37,245 bases of DNA, from assembly GCA_903919145.1 (NCBI GenBank), contig CAIXGW010000166.1, positions 1 to 37,245 on the forward strand, in the 5' to 3' direction. The notes beneath the pieces are model-generated. The model did no database searches, had not been told where the DNA came from, and worked only from the letters and a program-made list of their open reading frames with translations. Every line of letters starts with the position of its first letter. The first letter of the stretch is position 1. Position numbers and translations under genes: made by a program. The stretch comes from an uncultured Myxococcales bacterium. Lineage in GTDB: Bacteria; Myxococcota_A; UBA9042. Of the stretch, positions 7,617 through 16,700 are shown one piece after another.

Positions 7617-7979
7617 GTTCGCCACCCTGCTGCGTTCGGCGCAAGCCGACTTGCGTGCTATCCAGCACATGCCCGACGCGTACGCCTTCGACGAGCAGGT
7701 CTTTGGTTTTCACGCTCAACAGGCTTGCGAAAAAGCCCTGAAGGCGTGGTTGCTGCATCTGGGCTGCTCCCCCCGCATGTGCATGACCTGCGTTCGCTAT
7801 TGCAACTGCCAGAAGAACGCGGCATGGTGCTAGCCGAAGCGCTTGATATCGCCGAGCTAACCCAGTACGCGGTGCGATGGCGTTACGGCGAGAGTCCGCC
7901 CGGCTTTCTGGTTCGGCCCGACACGGTTGCGCTGTGTGGGCGTCTGGTTGAACGGGTGGCGGTACTGCCCCCAAGGTGA
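7603..7979 (+). pseudogene. HEPN domain gene, frameshifted in a C6 tract
   Basis: HEPN partner (PF05168) of the upstream MNT gene, disrupted as sequenced. From the ATG at 7603 the frame gives a normal HEPN start (TLLRSAQADLRAIQ, then FHAQQACEKALKAWLLHLG). After the run of six C at 7769-7774 it goes into nonsense and stops at 7831-7833. The +1-shifted frame resumes exactly where the family needs it (HVHDLRSLLQLPEE, ELTQYAVRWRYGE) and runs to the TGA at 7977-7979. One extra C restores a single 125-residue protein. So this is either a loss-of-function mutation, a phase-variable tract, or a homopolymer sequencing error. TTC before G occurs in it, as in the MNT gene, unlike its neighbours. In related pairs HEPN is the RNase toxin; here no RX4-6H motif of the HepT type is obvious. 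Confidence 0.8.
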
Positions 7980-8079
7980 ACTCTCGCCCTTTGCTGCAGT
8001 GCTGCCGATCGCGGTGTGGCGCTGCAACTCCCCGAGGCCAGGTCCACAAGCGCCGCAAAGCCGGCTTGCCCCTGCACCG

Positions 8080-8619
8080 TCAGAAAGCCACCCCAACGCT
8101 GGAGTGGGCTGCGGGAAACACCCCTTGAGGCCCGCGGCCTTCGACGGCATAGTGCAGATACTGCACCCCCAGGCCGCCGGCCAGGACCCAGCGGCCGTCA
8201 AAGATAGCCGTATAGCCCACCAGTGCGCTTGCGTAGCCTCCCAGCGCCGTCGCGCCGCTGTCAGCTGCAACGCGTGCGGCCACTGCGCGCACCAGTAGCC
8301 ACGGGCCGGCAGGGGCCTGTCCTCGCCAGTAGTGGCGCACGCCCAATTCTGCGCCAACTCCGCTCATTTTCAGGTTTTCTTCGGACAACAAGCTGTCAAA
8401 AAGCCGCAGATGCGGTCCGGCATACACCGACCAGCCTGGCGCCAGAGCGCGCTCAAATTGCACGTGTACAAAGCCCAGGGCCGTTGTCAGCGGGTCGACC
8501 TGCACCGTCCACTGCGGAGCAGGGCTGGCCTTGGCAGCCGCCGGGCACAGGGCCAGGGCTGCCAAGGCCATGCGCAACAGCCTGGATTGGGCTCGCAGAC
8601 GGCCCTGGGTGTGGGTCAT
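8080..8619 (-). CDS. Small outer-membrane beta-barrel-like protein
   Basis: A 179-residue exported protein without a confident family. The signal peptide spans about residues 1-32 (LRMALAALALCPAAAKAS). The rest alternates short amphipathic strands with Gly/Asn turns: LGFVHVQFERALAPGWSVYAGP, GVGAELGVRHYW, GPWLLVRAVAARV, SALVGYTAIFDGRWVLAGGLGVQYLHY. It ends in Val-Ala-Phe, the C-terminal aromatic typical of outer-membrane barrels. Size and strand pattern suggest an eight-stranded barrel of the DUF3575 kind, but I cannot confirm the family. The ATG at 8619 has GGGAG nine bases upstream. It follows the fibrinogen-like adhesin gene on the same strand after 97 bases, in which a weak promoter (TTGCGA - 17 - TAGCGC, 8701-8673) can be seen. 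Separate or joint transcription is therefore open. Confidence 0.75.
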   Translation of the reverse strand: MTHTQGRLRAQSRLLRMALAALALCPAAAKASPAPQWTVQVDPLTTALGFVHVQFERALAPGWSVYAGPHLRLFDSLLSEENLKMSGVGAELGVRHYWRGQAPAGPWLLVRAVAARVAADSGATALGGYASALVGYTAIFDGRWVLAGGLGVQYLHYAVEGRGPQGVFPAAHSSVGVAF

Positions 8620-8716
8620 GGTGGCAGGTCTCCCAGAGGCTGCGGCGCAGCGGGCGGTCGATGGGCGCCGCGGCGCTAGCGCTGCACCTCTGGGGTCGCA
8701 ATCGCACTAGGGTCCG

Positions 8717-10873
8717 CTAGCGGAACCAGTACCGGTGGTTCAAGTTGTAGCTGGAGGTGTGCTGCGCACCGTTGCAGATGTAGATGTAGGTATCTGAGTT
8801 CGTCTCAGCCATGTACAAGTGGTGGTGGCCGTCGTTGACGCCATTGCCGTTGCCCATGTTGATGGCGCAGCCGCCACCGCCCTTGGGGTTGGGGCCGGCC
8901 GTGACGGTGTAGCAGTTGATGCCCCAGCCGCCGACGTCGCCGCACTGGAAGTTGCCGGTCCATGCCACAGCGTTGTCGCTGATCCGGTAGGACTTAGCTG
9001 CAGTCGTGGTGGTCGATGCGCCGACCTTGCCGCCCCAAGTCCAGACGGCTGTGTAATTCGACAGGACGATGTACTCGTAGTTGCCGCTGGAGTAGTAGGA
9101 GTTGTAGTTGGCCTGGTCAAACATGACGTCAAAGTTGTTGTCCGTTCCGATGATGGCCTTGATCTGGTCGTCCGACAACTTCCAGGCGTTGCCCTTGAGC
9201 GCCAACGCATCGCCCACACTTCCTACGGCGCCCGTGTTGCCGTTCATGCCATTTTGGTACCACATCTTGACGCCCATGGTCCAACCGCCGCCGTCGCGGG
9301 TCATGTTGCAGGGCGCCTGGAATGCGTTGGCGTTGGAGCCGCCGGACGGGTTGAGCCAGTAGATGCCGTCGCCCAGATTGGGGAATTCCTTGTGTAGCGT
9401 CTTGCAGGATTCTGCAGCCGACCCGGCCGAGGATCCGTCGGCGCCCTGCAGGCCGGTCCAGATCTTGCCGTTGCAGCCCAGGAATGCCGTGCCCGTCCAG
9501 CGGATCGTGCCGGCGTTGGCGGCGGTGCAGGGACTGGTGTCTGCGCCTACTTTGATGCCGCCGTCGACCAGCAGATTGCCCTTGATTTGAATCTTCTTGC
9601 TCGACAGGGTCTGGATGTTGACGCTCCAGTTGAACTTGCCGTCATAGACAAAGGGCGGCGTGCCGGGCGGAACGGAAATGGCCGCCGTGTCCTTGACGGT
9701 GATCGACCAATTGCCCTTGATGTTCTTGTTCAGCCAGTCCTTGTTCATGTCGCCGCTGACCAGCGCGTCGCCGCCGTTGAACTTGGCCACCAGCGCAGTG
9801 CCAGTCTTGCTGCCGTTGTAAAGCACGTAGGGACTGCTCATGCCGGGGCCAAACAACTCAATGACGACCTTGCTCATGTCGGAGTTCAGGCCAGAGAACT
9901 CGACCCAGATCTTCTCTGCCAAGCCCACATCGGGGAAGGCCAGCGAGTCAACGACGCCGGCGGAGAAGCCGTCTTTGATCTGCGCGTCGGTGGTGCCGGC
10001 CTTGGAGTCGACAAACTGGTTCCAGATGAGGTCGTTGGAGATCTCGTTGATGAGGTCTGGGCCGATGCCGGCGCTGACGCACTCGTACGAGCCGTCTGCC
10101 TTGATGCCCTTCAGGACCAGGTTGGTGCCGCAGGAGGCGCCGAGTACGGGCAGCTTGGGCTGGTTGGTCAGGTCGGCATAGCTGCCGGTGGTGGCGACCT
10201 TGTGCAGAGTGGGCGCGTCCTTGAGGTCGGCATAGCTGCCGGTGCCGGCGACCTTGGCCAGGCTGCTGGCCTTGACGTAGTCGGCCAGGGCGACCACGGT
10301 GGCGTAGCTAGACAGGTCGGTCTTCTTGGCATAGGCAGTCAGATCGCTGGCCTTGGCATAGGCCGACAGGTCGGCGGTCTTGGCATAGGCGCCCAGATCG
10401 GCGGACTTGGCGTAGGGCTGCAGGACCCCGGCGTCCAGGTTGCCGGCCTTGAGGCAGCCCGAGCACTCCAGGGCTTCGGCAACAGCGGTGCGCAGGGCGT
10501 AGGGCGAGGCCCCCATCGGCTTGCGCGGCAGCTCTGGGTCGGTGCCGATCTGGATGCCGACCCAAGCGGCCGGCAGATTGAGCACAGCCGATGACAGCGG
10601 GGTCTTGGCGCCGAGCTGGTAGCTGAACTGCCCGCCCTTGGCGGCGATGGTCACTCCGCTTTCTGTCCAGACGGCGCTGCCGCCGGTCTCGGCGCCATAA
10701 ATAGCCACTGTGATCGTGTAGTTGCCATCGGCGGCGGGTCCACCGCCAGAGGACAGCAGCACGCCTTCGATTGGGGTCGTCGCGGGGACGGCCGCACCGG
10801 CAGCGCTGGCGACAACAAGCGAACTCGCAACTAGAGTCCTGGCCCAACCTGCACTAACGCGGTTCAATCTCAT
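8717..10873 (-). CDS. Secreted multidomain adhesin: tail-fibre-like repeats, P-domain-like region, fibrinogen-like C terminus
   Basis: 718 residues from the ATG at 10873, which has GAGGA five to six bases upstream; the ATG at 10885 lacks a ribosome site. After a signal peptide cut near ASAAGA comes a beta-rich N-terminal domain (about 30-130). Next is a repeat region (about 144-244): YAKSADLGAYAK, YAKTADLSAYAK, YAKASDLTAYAK and others, then two GSYADL units, like phage tail-fibre shafts. A region at about 286-411 resembles the proprotein-convertase P domain (IWVEFSGLNSDMSKVVIELFGP, then NIKGNWSITVKD). The C terminus (about 489-718) is fibrinogen-like: SCKTLHKEFPNLGDGIYWLNP, CNMTRDGGGWT, then paired Cys and GHHHLYMAE. 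Such bacterial fibrinogen-like proteins are thought to bind sugars or cell surfaces. No membrane anchor is seen, so a secreted, possibly trimeric fibre is inferred. Confidence 0.88.
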   Translation of the reverse strand: MRLNRVSAGWARTLVASSLVVASAAGAAVPATTPIEGVLLSSGGGPAADGNYTITVAIYGAETGGSAVWTESGVTIAAKGGQFSYQLGAKTPLSSAVLNLPAAWVGIQIGTDPELPRKPMGASPYALRTAVAEALECSGCLKAGNLDAGVLQPYAKSADLGAYAKTADLSAYAKASDLTAYAKKTDLSSYATVVALADYVKASSLAKVAGTGSYADLKDAPTLHKVATTGSYADLTNQPKLPVLGASCGTNLVLKGIKADGSYECVSAGIGPDLINEISNDLIWNQFVDSKAGTTDAQIKDGFSAGVVDSLAFPDVGLAEKIWVEFSGLNSDMSKVVIELFGPGMSSPYVLYNGSKTGTALVAKFNGGDALVSGDMNKDWLNKNIKGNWSITVKDTAAISVPPGTPPFVYDGKFNWSVNIQTLSSKKIQIKGNLLVDGGIKVGADTSPCTAANAGTIRWTGTAFLGCNGKIWTGLQGADGSSAGSAAESCKTLHKEFPNLGDGIYWLNPSGGSNANAFQAPCNMTRDGGGWTMGVKMWYQNGMNGNTGAVGSVGDALALKGNAWKLSDDQIKAIIGTDNNFDVMFDQANYNSYYSSGNYEYIVLSNYTAVWTWGGKVGASTTTTAAKSYRISDNAVAWTGNFQCGDVGGWGINCYTVTAGPNPKGGGGCAINMGNGNGVNDGHHHLYMAETNSDTYIYICNGAQHTSSYNLNHRYWFR

Positions 10874-10951
10874 GGAATTCCTCATGCGTGGCGTTGCGAC
10901 GCGCAGCAGCGGCGGCGGTTGCGGTTGCGGCCGATTGGCGTCGGTCCCCGA

Positions 10952-10980
10952 AACCTATCAGAGATGCCCACTGCAACCAA
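10952..10980 (-). promoter_or_regulatory. Predicted promoter of the fibrinogen-like adhesin
   Basis: TTGGTT (10980-10975), 17 bases, TAGGTT (10957-10952) on the minus strand, giving a leader of about 70 bases before the ATG at 10873. Confidence 0.4.
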
Positions 10981-11093
10981 GGCCCCTTTCGAAAAAACCG
11001 CAGGTGCCGCCGTAGCAAAGGCGGCTTGCGGCCAAACCGGGCCCGCTTTTCGCCAGGCAGTCCCTAGGCCGGCGGTGCGGCATTCGACTCGAC

Positions 11094-11110
11094 TGGCCTA
11101 GCGTAGGCCA
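11094..11110. terminator. Short perfect hairpin downstream of the cyclophilin-tailed gene
   Basis: TGGCCTA (11094-11100), loop GCG, TAGGCCA (11104-11110). It lies 55 bases past the stop of the minus-strand gene ending at 11165. There is no T tract, so it may be an RNA-stabilising or Rho-associated end rather than an intrinsic terminator. Confidence 0.3.
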
Positions 11111-11164
11111 AACTCGGCGCCACGGGCCGGGCTGGCCTGTGCTTGGTGCCGATGGCGTCACCCG

Positions 11165-13498
11165 CTAGAGCTCCCGGACGCCGACGATCACATCGCCAGG
11201 GCCCAGGTCGCGCAGCACCGCCAGTGCCCGCGGCAGGTCCTCCACCGCGCCGACCCTGGTGTAACTGCCGGTCAGGTGCGGCGCGGCGGCCAGCGTCACA
11301 AAAAACTGGCTGCCGCCAGTGTCTTTGCCAGACAGGGCCATGCCGATGCTGCCGGCTGTGTACGGCTCCAGGTGGTTTTCGCAGGGGACGTGGTAGCCGG
11401 GCCCGCCGTCCATCGTGTCGATCGGGCTGCCCAGCTGCACCACAAACTCCGGCACTACCCGGCCAATGGCGCGGCCGTTGTAGAAACCCTTGCGCGCCAA
11501 GTACAGCAGGTTGGCGACGTTGACCGGTGCCTTCTGCGCATCCAGCTTCAGCACCACCTTGCGCACCACCTGCCCGGCTGGGCTCTTTGGCGCTGGGCTG
11601 GCAAATTCCAGCTGAAGGCGCACCGGCTTGGACCGGGTCAGCAACAGCTCTGCCAGCGCCAGGATCTCGCGGTCCTGATCGGTTGGAACCGGCGCGGCTG
11701 GCCACGGCGTCGCTGGGTTCAGCTTGTGCAGCGCCTGCCACGCCTGCAGCCGCACTGCCCACGCTGCCCCTTGCAGCAAAGGGGTCAGCAGCTCCGCCGC
11801 CCGCGCGGGCGGCAGCTTCCAGCGCTCCACAGCTGAGATTAGCGCCTGCGCAGCGTCTACTTCGCGGTCACCGGCGATGGTCTGGACTACAGCTTGGGTT
11901 TCCGTAGGCGCAACGGGCACATCCTCGATGGCGGCCGCGCGCGCCAGCGCCGAAGCATCGGCCAGCAGCCGGGCGCGCAGCTGGTCGGCTGCCGTCGCGT
12001 CGAGGAGCCGGACGGTCGGCAAGGCGCGGGCCAGCCGCCACGGCGGAGAGTCCTGGCCCAGGGCCAGGCGCACATCCGGCGGACTCTGCCCAGGCCGCAA
12101 CGCCTTGGCCCACTGCGGCAGCTGCTCCACCGCCGCCAGCTCCATCAGGCGCAGCAGCGCCGGCCAGCGGATGCGAGGTGCCCCAGCATCGGGCGGCTGG
12201 TGCCCTGGCCACGAAAAGCCAGCGGGTTTGAGGTCTTCCTCGCTGCTTGCCCCCCAGCCATGGCGCAGCGCCTGCAAGGTCGCGCCCAGCTCAAATTCAT
12301 GCAGCGAGCCGCCCCAGCGCAGCAAGCAGGCCACCTCTTCAGACTCGCGCCAGGCTTGGCGGCAAAAGGCCAAGCCGCGCGCCCGCTGTTCTTCCGTCGC
12401 CCTGCCCCACTGCTCACTGGTCGCCAGCAATTCCGCCCGGGTATGCACAACTGGCCCCGGCGCCTTTGCCTGGCCGGTCAAGAAGCGCCGCCAAGCCAAG
12501 GCCGCCCGCCGCGGCGGGTCCAGGGGCCGCTGGCTGTAGCGGTCCAGGAACGGCCTGAGAGCTGCTGGCGGTTCGCTCAGCTCACTGGCCCGCTGCAAAG
12601 CCCAGGTCAGGTCTGGCTCCAGCGGCCACGCGGCGGCCTCCTTGGCGGTCAGGCCGGTCAGGGCCACCCAGCCGCGCGGCGACTTCAGGCGATTCAAGAA
12701 CATCAGGGCGGTATGGCGGTCGACCGGCTCGCGGGCCTGCGCGGCCTTGGTCAGCCACTGCTCCTCTGTGGGCGTCGCCAGCTCTGGCGGCAGCAGCGCC
12801 GGGGCGCCCGGGGCACCAATCCGGGCCAGCGTCTGGAGTAGCCGCGGCCGGTCTGCCTCCAGGGTCTCTGCCGGCCGCAGCAGGGGCGGCTGCCGGCTCG
12901 CCTCGGCCAGCAGAGCGTCGCGGGCAGAAAAGCGCTTGGCGGGAGGCAAAAGCGCAAGCACCTTGGGCAGGTCTGTGGGGTCGAGCCAAGCGCCGCTGAC
13001 CCGCTCCAGCCAGCCGTGGCCCGGCTGCCACGCCAGCACCGCAATCGCCTTTTGCCCTGGCTTGGGCTCGATGCCAGCAAACCGCTCCCAGATCGGGCTC
13101 TTGGAGATACCTTCGGCGCAGGCCAAGTGCTCCAAGTGGATGAGGTCCAGCATCTCTGCCGGCGACACCCGCAGATCTGCGCCCACCTGCAGATCCGGTG
13201 CCTCGCGCGAGGCAAACAGGACCGCCTCTACCCGGCCGCGGTACTGCCAGCCCTGGTACGGCGGGCAAGCTTTGGCTCCCTTGCCCGGCACTGGCCACTC
13301 TTTGCGCTCGGCGACTGGGGTCGCCAGGGTCAGCGTGACCACTGCCGTCGGGCTGGACTGCAAATGGCCAAGCAGGTCCGCTAATTGCTGCTCGCGGTAG
13401 ACCACCTGCCCGGCCTGGGCACGCCCCGCCGCGCCCAGGCTTGCCAGAGCCACCAACAGCGCGACGACCCGGACCGCTCCGACAAATATCCTTGACAT
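11165..13498 (-). CDS. Exported protein with C-terminal cyclophilin-type peptidyl-prolyl isomerase domain
   Basis: 777 residues from the ATG at 13498 (AGGGA ten bases upstream; an ATG at 13519 would add seven residues before the signal peptide). The signal peptide is cut near GRAQA. Residues about 35-600 are a large, mostly helical, Ala/Leu/Pro-rich region that I do not recognise. The C terminus (about 626-777) is a cyclophilin domain (PF00160): VNVANLLYLARKGFYNGRAIGRVVPEFVVQLGSP, then GSIGMALSGKDTGGSQFFVTL and APHLTGSYTRVG. In this family the Arg of the F-H/G-R-x-V segment and the SQFF strand form the proline-binding site; both are present. It probably folds or chaperones exported proteins. 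It is divergently arranged with the alpha-2-macroglobulin gene, sharing a 219-base region. Promoter at 13535-13563. Confidence 0.88.
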   Translation of the reverse strand: MSRIFVGAVRVVALLVALASLGAAGRAQAGQVVYREQQLADLLGHLQSSPTAVVTLTLATPVAERKEWPVPGKGAKACPPYQGWQYRGRVEAVLFASREAPDLQVGADLRVSPAEMLDLIHLEHLACAEGISKSPIWERFAGIEPKPGQKAIAVLAWQPGHGWLERVSGAWLDPTDLPKVLALLPPAKRFSARDALLAEASRQPPLLRPAETLEADRPRLLQTLARIGAPGAPALLPPELATPTEEQWLTKAAQAREPVDRHTALMFLNRLKSPRGWVALTGLTAKEAAAWPLEPDLTWALQRASELSEPPAALRPFLDRYSQRPLDPPRRAALAWRRFLTGQAKAPGPVVHTRAELLATSEQWGRATEEQRARGLAFCRQAWRESEEVACLLRWGGSLHEFELGATLQALRHGWGASSEEDLKPAGFSWPGHQPPDAGAPRIRWPALLRLMELAAVEQLPQWAKALRPGQSPPDVRLALGQDSPPWRLARALPTVRLLDATAADQLRARLLADASALARAAAIEDVPVAPTETQAVVQTIAGDREVDAAQALISAVERWKLPPARAAELLTPLLQGAAWAVRLQAWQALHKLNPATPWPAAPVPTDQDREILALAELLLTRSKPVRLQLEFASPAPKSPAGQVVRKVVLKLDAQKAPVNVANLLYLARKGFYNGRAIGRVVPEFVVQLGSPIDTMDGGPGYHVPCENHLEPYTAGSIGMALSGKDTGGSQFFVTLAAAPHLTGSYTRVGAVEDLPRALAVLRDLGPGDVIVGVREL

Positions 13499-13534
13499 TG
13501 CTGAATATCCCTGCGGCATCGTGCCAGTTGGCCC

Positions 13535-13563
13535 AGGATGCGCCGGCGGCGGAGCCGCGTCAA
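13535..13563 (-). promoter_or_regulatory. Predicted promoter of the cyclophilin-tailed gene
   Basis: TTGACG (13563-13558), 17 bases, CATCCT (13540-13535) on the minus strand, about 37 bases before the ATG at 13498. The -10 box is weak. Confidence 0.35.
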
Positions 13564-13717
13564 GTTAGGGAGAAACACTCCCTTGAGTCGCCCTGTGGCC
13601 GCCCCTTGGGGGGATACTGCCCGGACCCGCTCTGTGCGACCATAGTGCCGCCCGGCTGATCCGCCGCTTGGGGTGGCGCGTCACAAAGGCTGACCCAATT
13701 GGGTCCAGGAGCGCGCC

Positions 13718-16700
13718 ATGCATCGCCATCTCCCCAGCCGCCGTTGCCAGCCAGCCCATCGCCCCACCGCTGTTGCCCGCCGACCATGGCCGCTGCTGCT
13801 GGCCCTGCTGCAGGCCTTGGTGCTGGCTTGTGAAGGCCAGCCGCCGCCGCGGCAGAGCGATCCGCAGCTGCTGGAGGCCCAAGTCGCGCCGCTGCAGCCC
13901 GGCGGCCGCCGCCTGCCGCGCCAGCAATTGCGCAAGGGAGACAATGCCATGGGCCTGCAATATCGCCTGAGCGAAGCCGACGCCAAGGCCGCCGACCAGC
14001 CGCCCTCGCCCAACGCCGTGACCACGCCGCTGCCGGCAGGCGAGACGGCCAAGTTACTGCAGCGCCTGCCAAAGCTGGCCCAGCAGCCCGCCGATGCCCA
14101 GCCCTTTGCGGTGCGCGAGAAGTCGCTGCCGGCGCCGAGGCCTGGCGAGACCGTGCCCGTGGCCTTTCCGCCGCCGCCGCTGGCCTTGGGCGCCGAGGTC
14201 ACGCCGACCGCGCCTGTGGGCCCGCTGCAGGTGCTGCGCTACGGTCCCCAGGGAGACGTGCTGGTGGCGCCCCGGATTTCGCTGACGTTTTCTCAGCCCA
14301 TGGTGCCGGTGACCGACCACGCCAGCCTCAGCAAGCTGCCCGTTCCAGCAGAAGTCCGGCCGGCCCTGGAGGGCGAGTGGCGCTGGATCGGCACCCAGAC
14401 GCTGGTGCTGCAGCCCAAGAATCGCCTGCCCATGGCCACCGACTACACGGTGACGGTGCCGGCGGGGACGCAAGCGCTATCGGGCGCGGCCCTGGGCCAG
14501 ACGCTGACGTTTACCTTTCGCACGCCGCCGCCGCGGATCCTGCAGATGTCGCCTCAGGGCGAAAACCTGCCGCTGCAGCCAGAGATTTTTGTGCTCTTTG
14601 ATCAGGCCATTGACCCCCAGCAGATCCTGGCCCGCGCCGCATTCAGGGCCGGCGGCAAGCCGTTTGCGGTGCGGCAGCTGACGGTGCACGACCTGTCTGG
14701 GCGCCCCGGCTGGAAAGATCGGCTGGCCGAGCTGCAGGCAAGCGGCCAAGGCAAGCGCTGGCTGGCGGTGGCGCCCGAGGTAGATCTGCCAAAGAATACC
14801 CAGGTTCACATTGCCTGGGGTCCGGGGCTGCCGTCGGCGGAAGGGCCGCGGGTCAGCGGTGGCGCCGTTGCCCACCTCTTCAAGACGTACGGCCCCATGC
14901 AGCTAGAGAGCTCTCGCTGTGGCTGGGACGACGAGTGCCCGCCGCTGGCGCCGTGGACTCTGCAGTTCTCTAACCCCATCGACGCCGCCCAGTTTGACCC
15001 CAAGGCGATGACGGTAGAGCCCGCGGTGCCCAACTGGCAGGTGGCCGTGCATGGCAGCGCCATCACCTTGAGCGGCTTGACCCGCGGCCGCACCGCTTAT
15101 ACCGTCAAGATTCCCGCAAATTTGATGGACGTGTACGGCCAGACCCTGGGCGCTGATCAGGTGGCCAAGTTTGTCACCACCCGCGCGGAGCCGGCGCTGA
15201 TGACCCAGGGCGGCTCTGTCATCGTGCTTGATCCCGCCGCCGCCAAGCCGCAACTGGCGGTGTGGTCCGTCAACCACAAGCACCTCAAGGTCAAGCTGTG
15301 GCGGGTGCAGCCCGGCCAGTGGCAGGCTTGGAGAGAGGCGCAGCGCGCGGCCTCGGACCAGGAGAAGCAGCCGATTCCGCCAGGCGTTCCCATGGTCGAC
15401 CGGCAGCAGGCGGTGGCCGGTGAGCCCGACAGCGTGGTCGAGTCGGCGATTGACTTGAGTCCCGCCCTTCAGGGCCAGTTTGGCCACGTGCTGGTCTATG
15501 TGGCTCCGTCAGTGCAGCCCAAGGATCGCTGGCGGCAGACCCACTTTTGGGCGTGGGTCCAGGTGACGCGGCTGGGTGTGACGGCACTGCGCGACGATCA
15601 GCAACTACTTGGCTGGGCTAGTGAATTGGCCACGGGCAAGCCGGCTATTGGCGCCGAGCTGCAGCTGCTGGACGGCAAAGGCAAGGTCGAGCTGGCGGCC
15701 ATGGCCGATGCCCAGGGCACGGCGATGCTGCGATTGCCAGACAAGGCCGCCGAGCCCAAGGTACTGGTGGCGCGCCGCGGGGCCGATGTGGCGATGGTGC
15801 CAGAGCGTCAGGATTATTGGAACAATGCTAGCGATTGGCTGCGCAGAGAGCCAGGCAGCAGCGTGTCTTGGCACGTGGTCGATGACCGCGGCTTGTACAA
15901 GCCAGGAGAGACGGCACACCTCAAGGGCTGGCTGCGCACCGTGGGCCGCGGGCCCAAGGGCGACGTGGGGGCCTTTGGCGGCCCGGCGCGGGTGTTTTGG
16001 CGGCTGCGCGACTCGCGAGGCAATGACGTGGGCAAGGGCTCGGTACCGCTGGCCGCTGGCGGCAGTTTTGATGCGACCATTGCCCTGCCCGGCAACCTGC
16101 ACCTGGGCTCAGCTCAAGTGATTTTGTCTTTTGGCGAAGGCAGCGCGGACCACGCCCATGCGCTGCGGGTCGAAGAGTTTCGCCGCCCAGAGTTTGAGAG
16201 CACGACCAGCGCCGATCCCGGCCCCTACTTTATGGGCGACCACGCGCTGGTGACCACCCGGGCCCGCTACTATGCCGGTGGCGCGCTGCCCGGCGCCGAG
16301 GTCCAGTGGCAATTCAGCGCCCAAGCCGGTCATTTTGAGCCACCCCTGTGTGACGGCTATACCTTTGGTCGCCAGCTGCCGTGGTGGATGCGCGGCTGGT
16401 ACGGCGAGCCTGCGACGGGCGGCTCTAGCAAGTCGTTGCAGTCGCGGCTGTCTTCGGCCGGCGACCACAGCGTGCGCCTGGACTTTGACTCAGGCGATCC
16501 GCCGCAGCCCTGGGCCATTCAAGCCAATGCCACGGTTTTTGACGTCAATCGCCAGGCGTGGTCGAGTCAGGCGGCGCTGCTGCTTCACCCGTCGGCCGCT
16601 TACGTGGGCCTGCAGCAACAGCGCACGTTTGTCGAGGCTGGCCAGCCCCTGGATCTGTCCGTCATCGCGGTGGATGTCAATGGACAGCGCCTGGTGGGTG

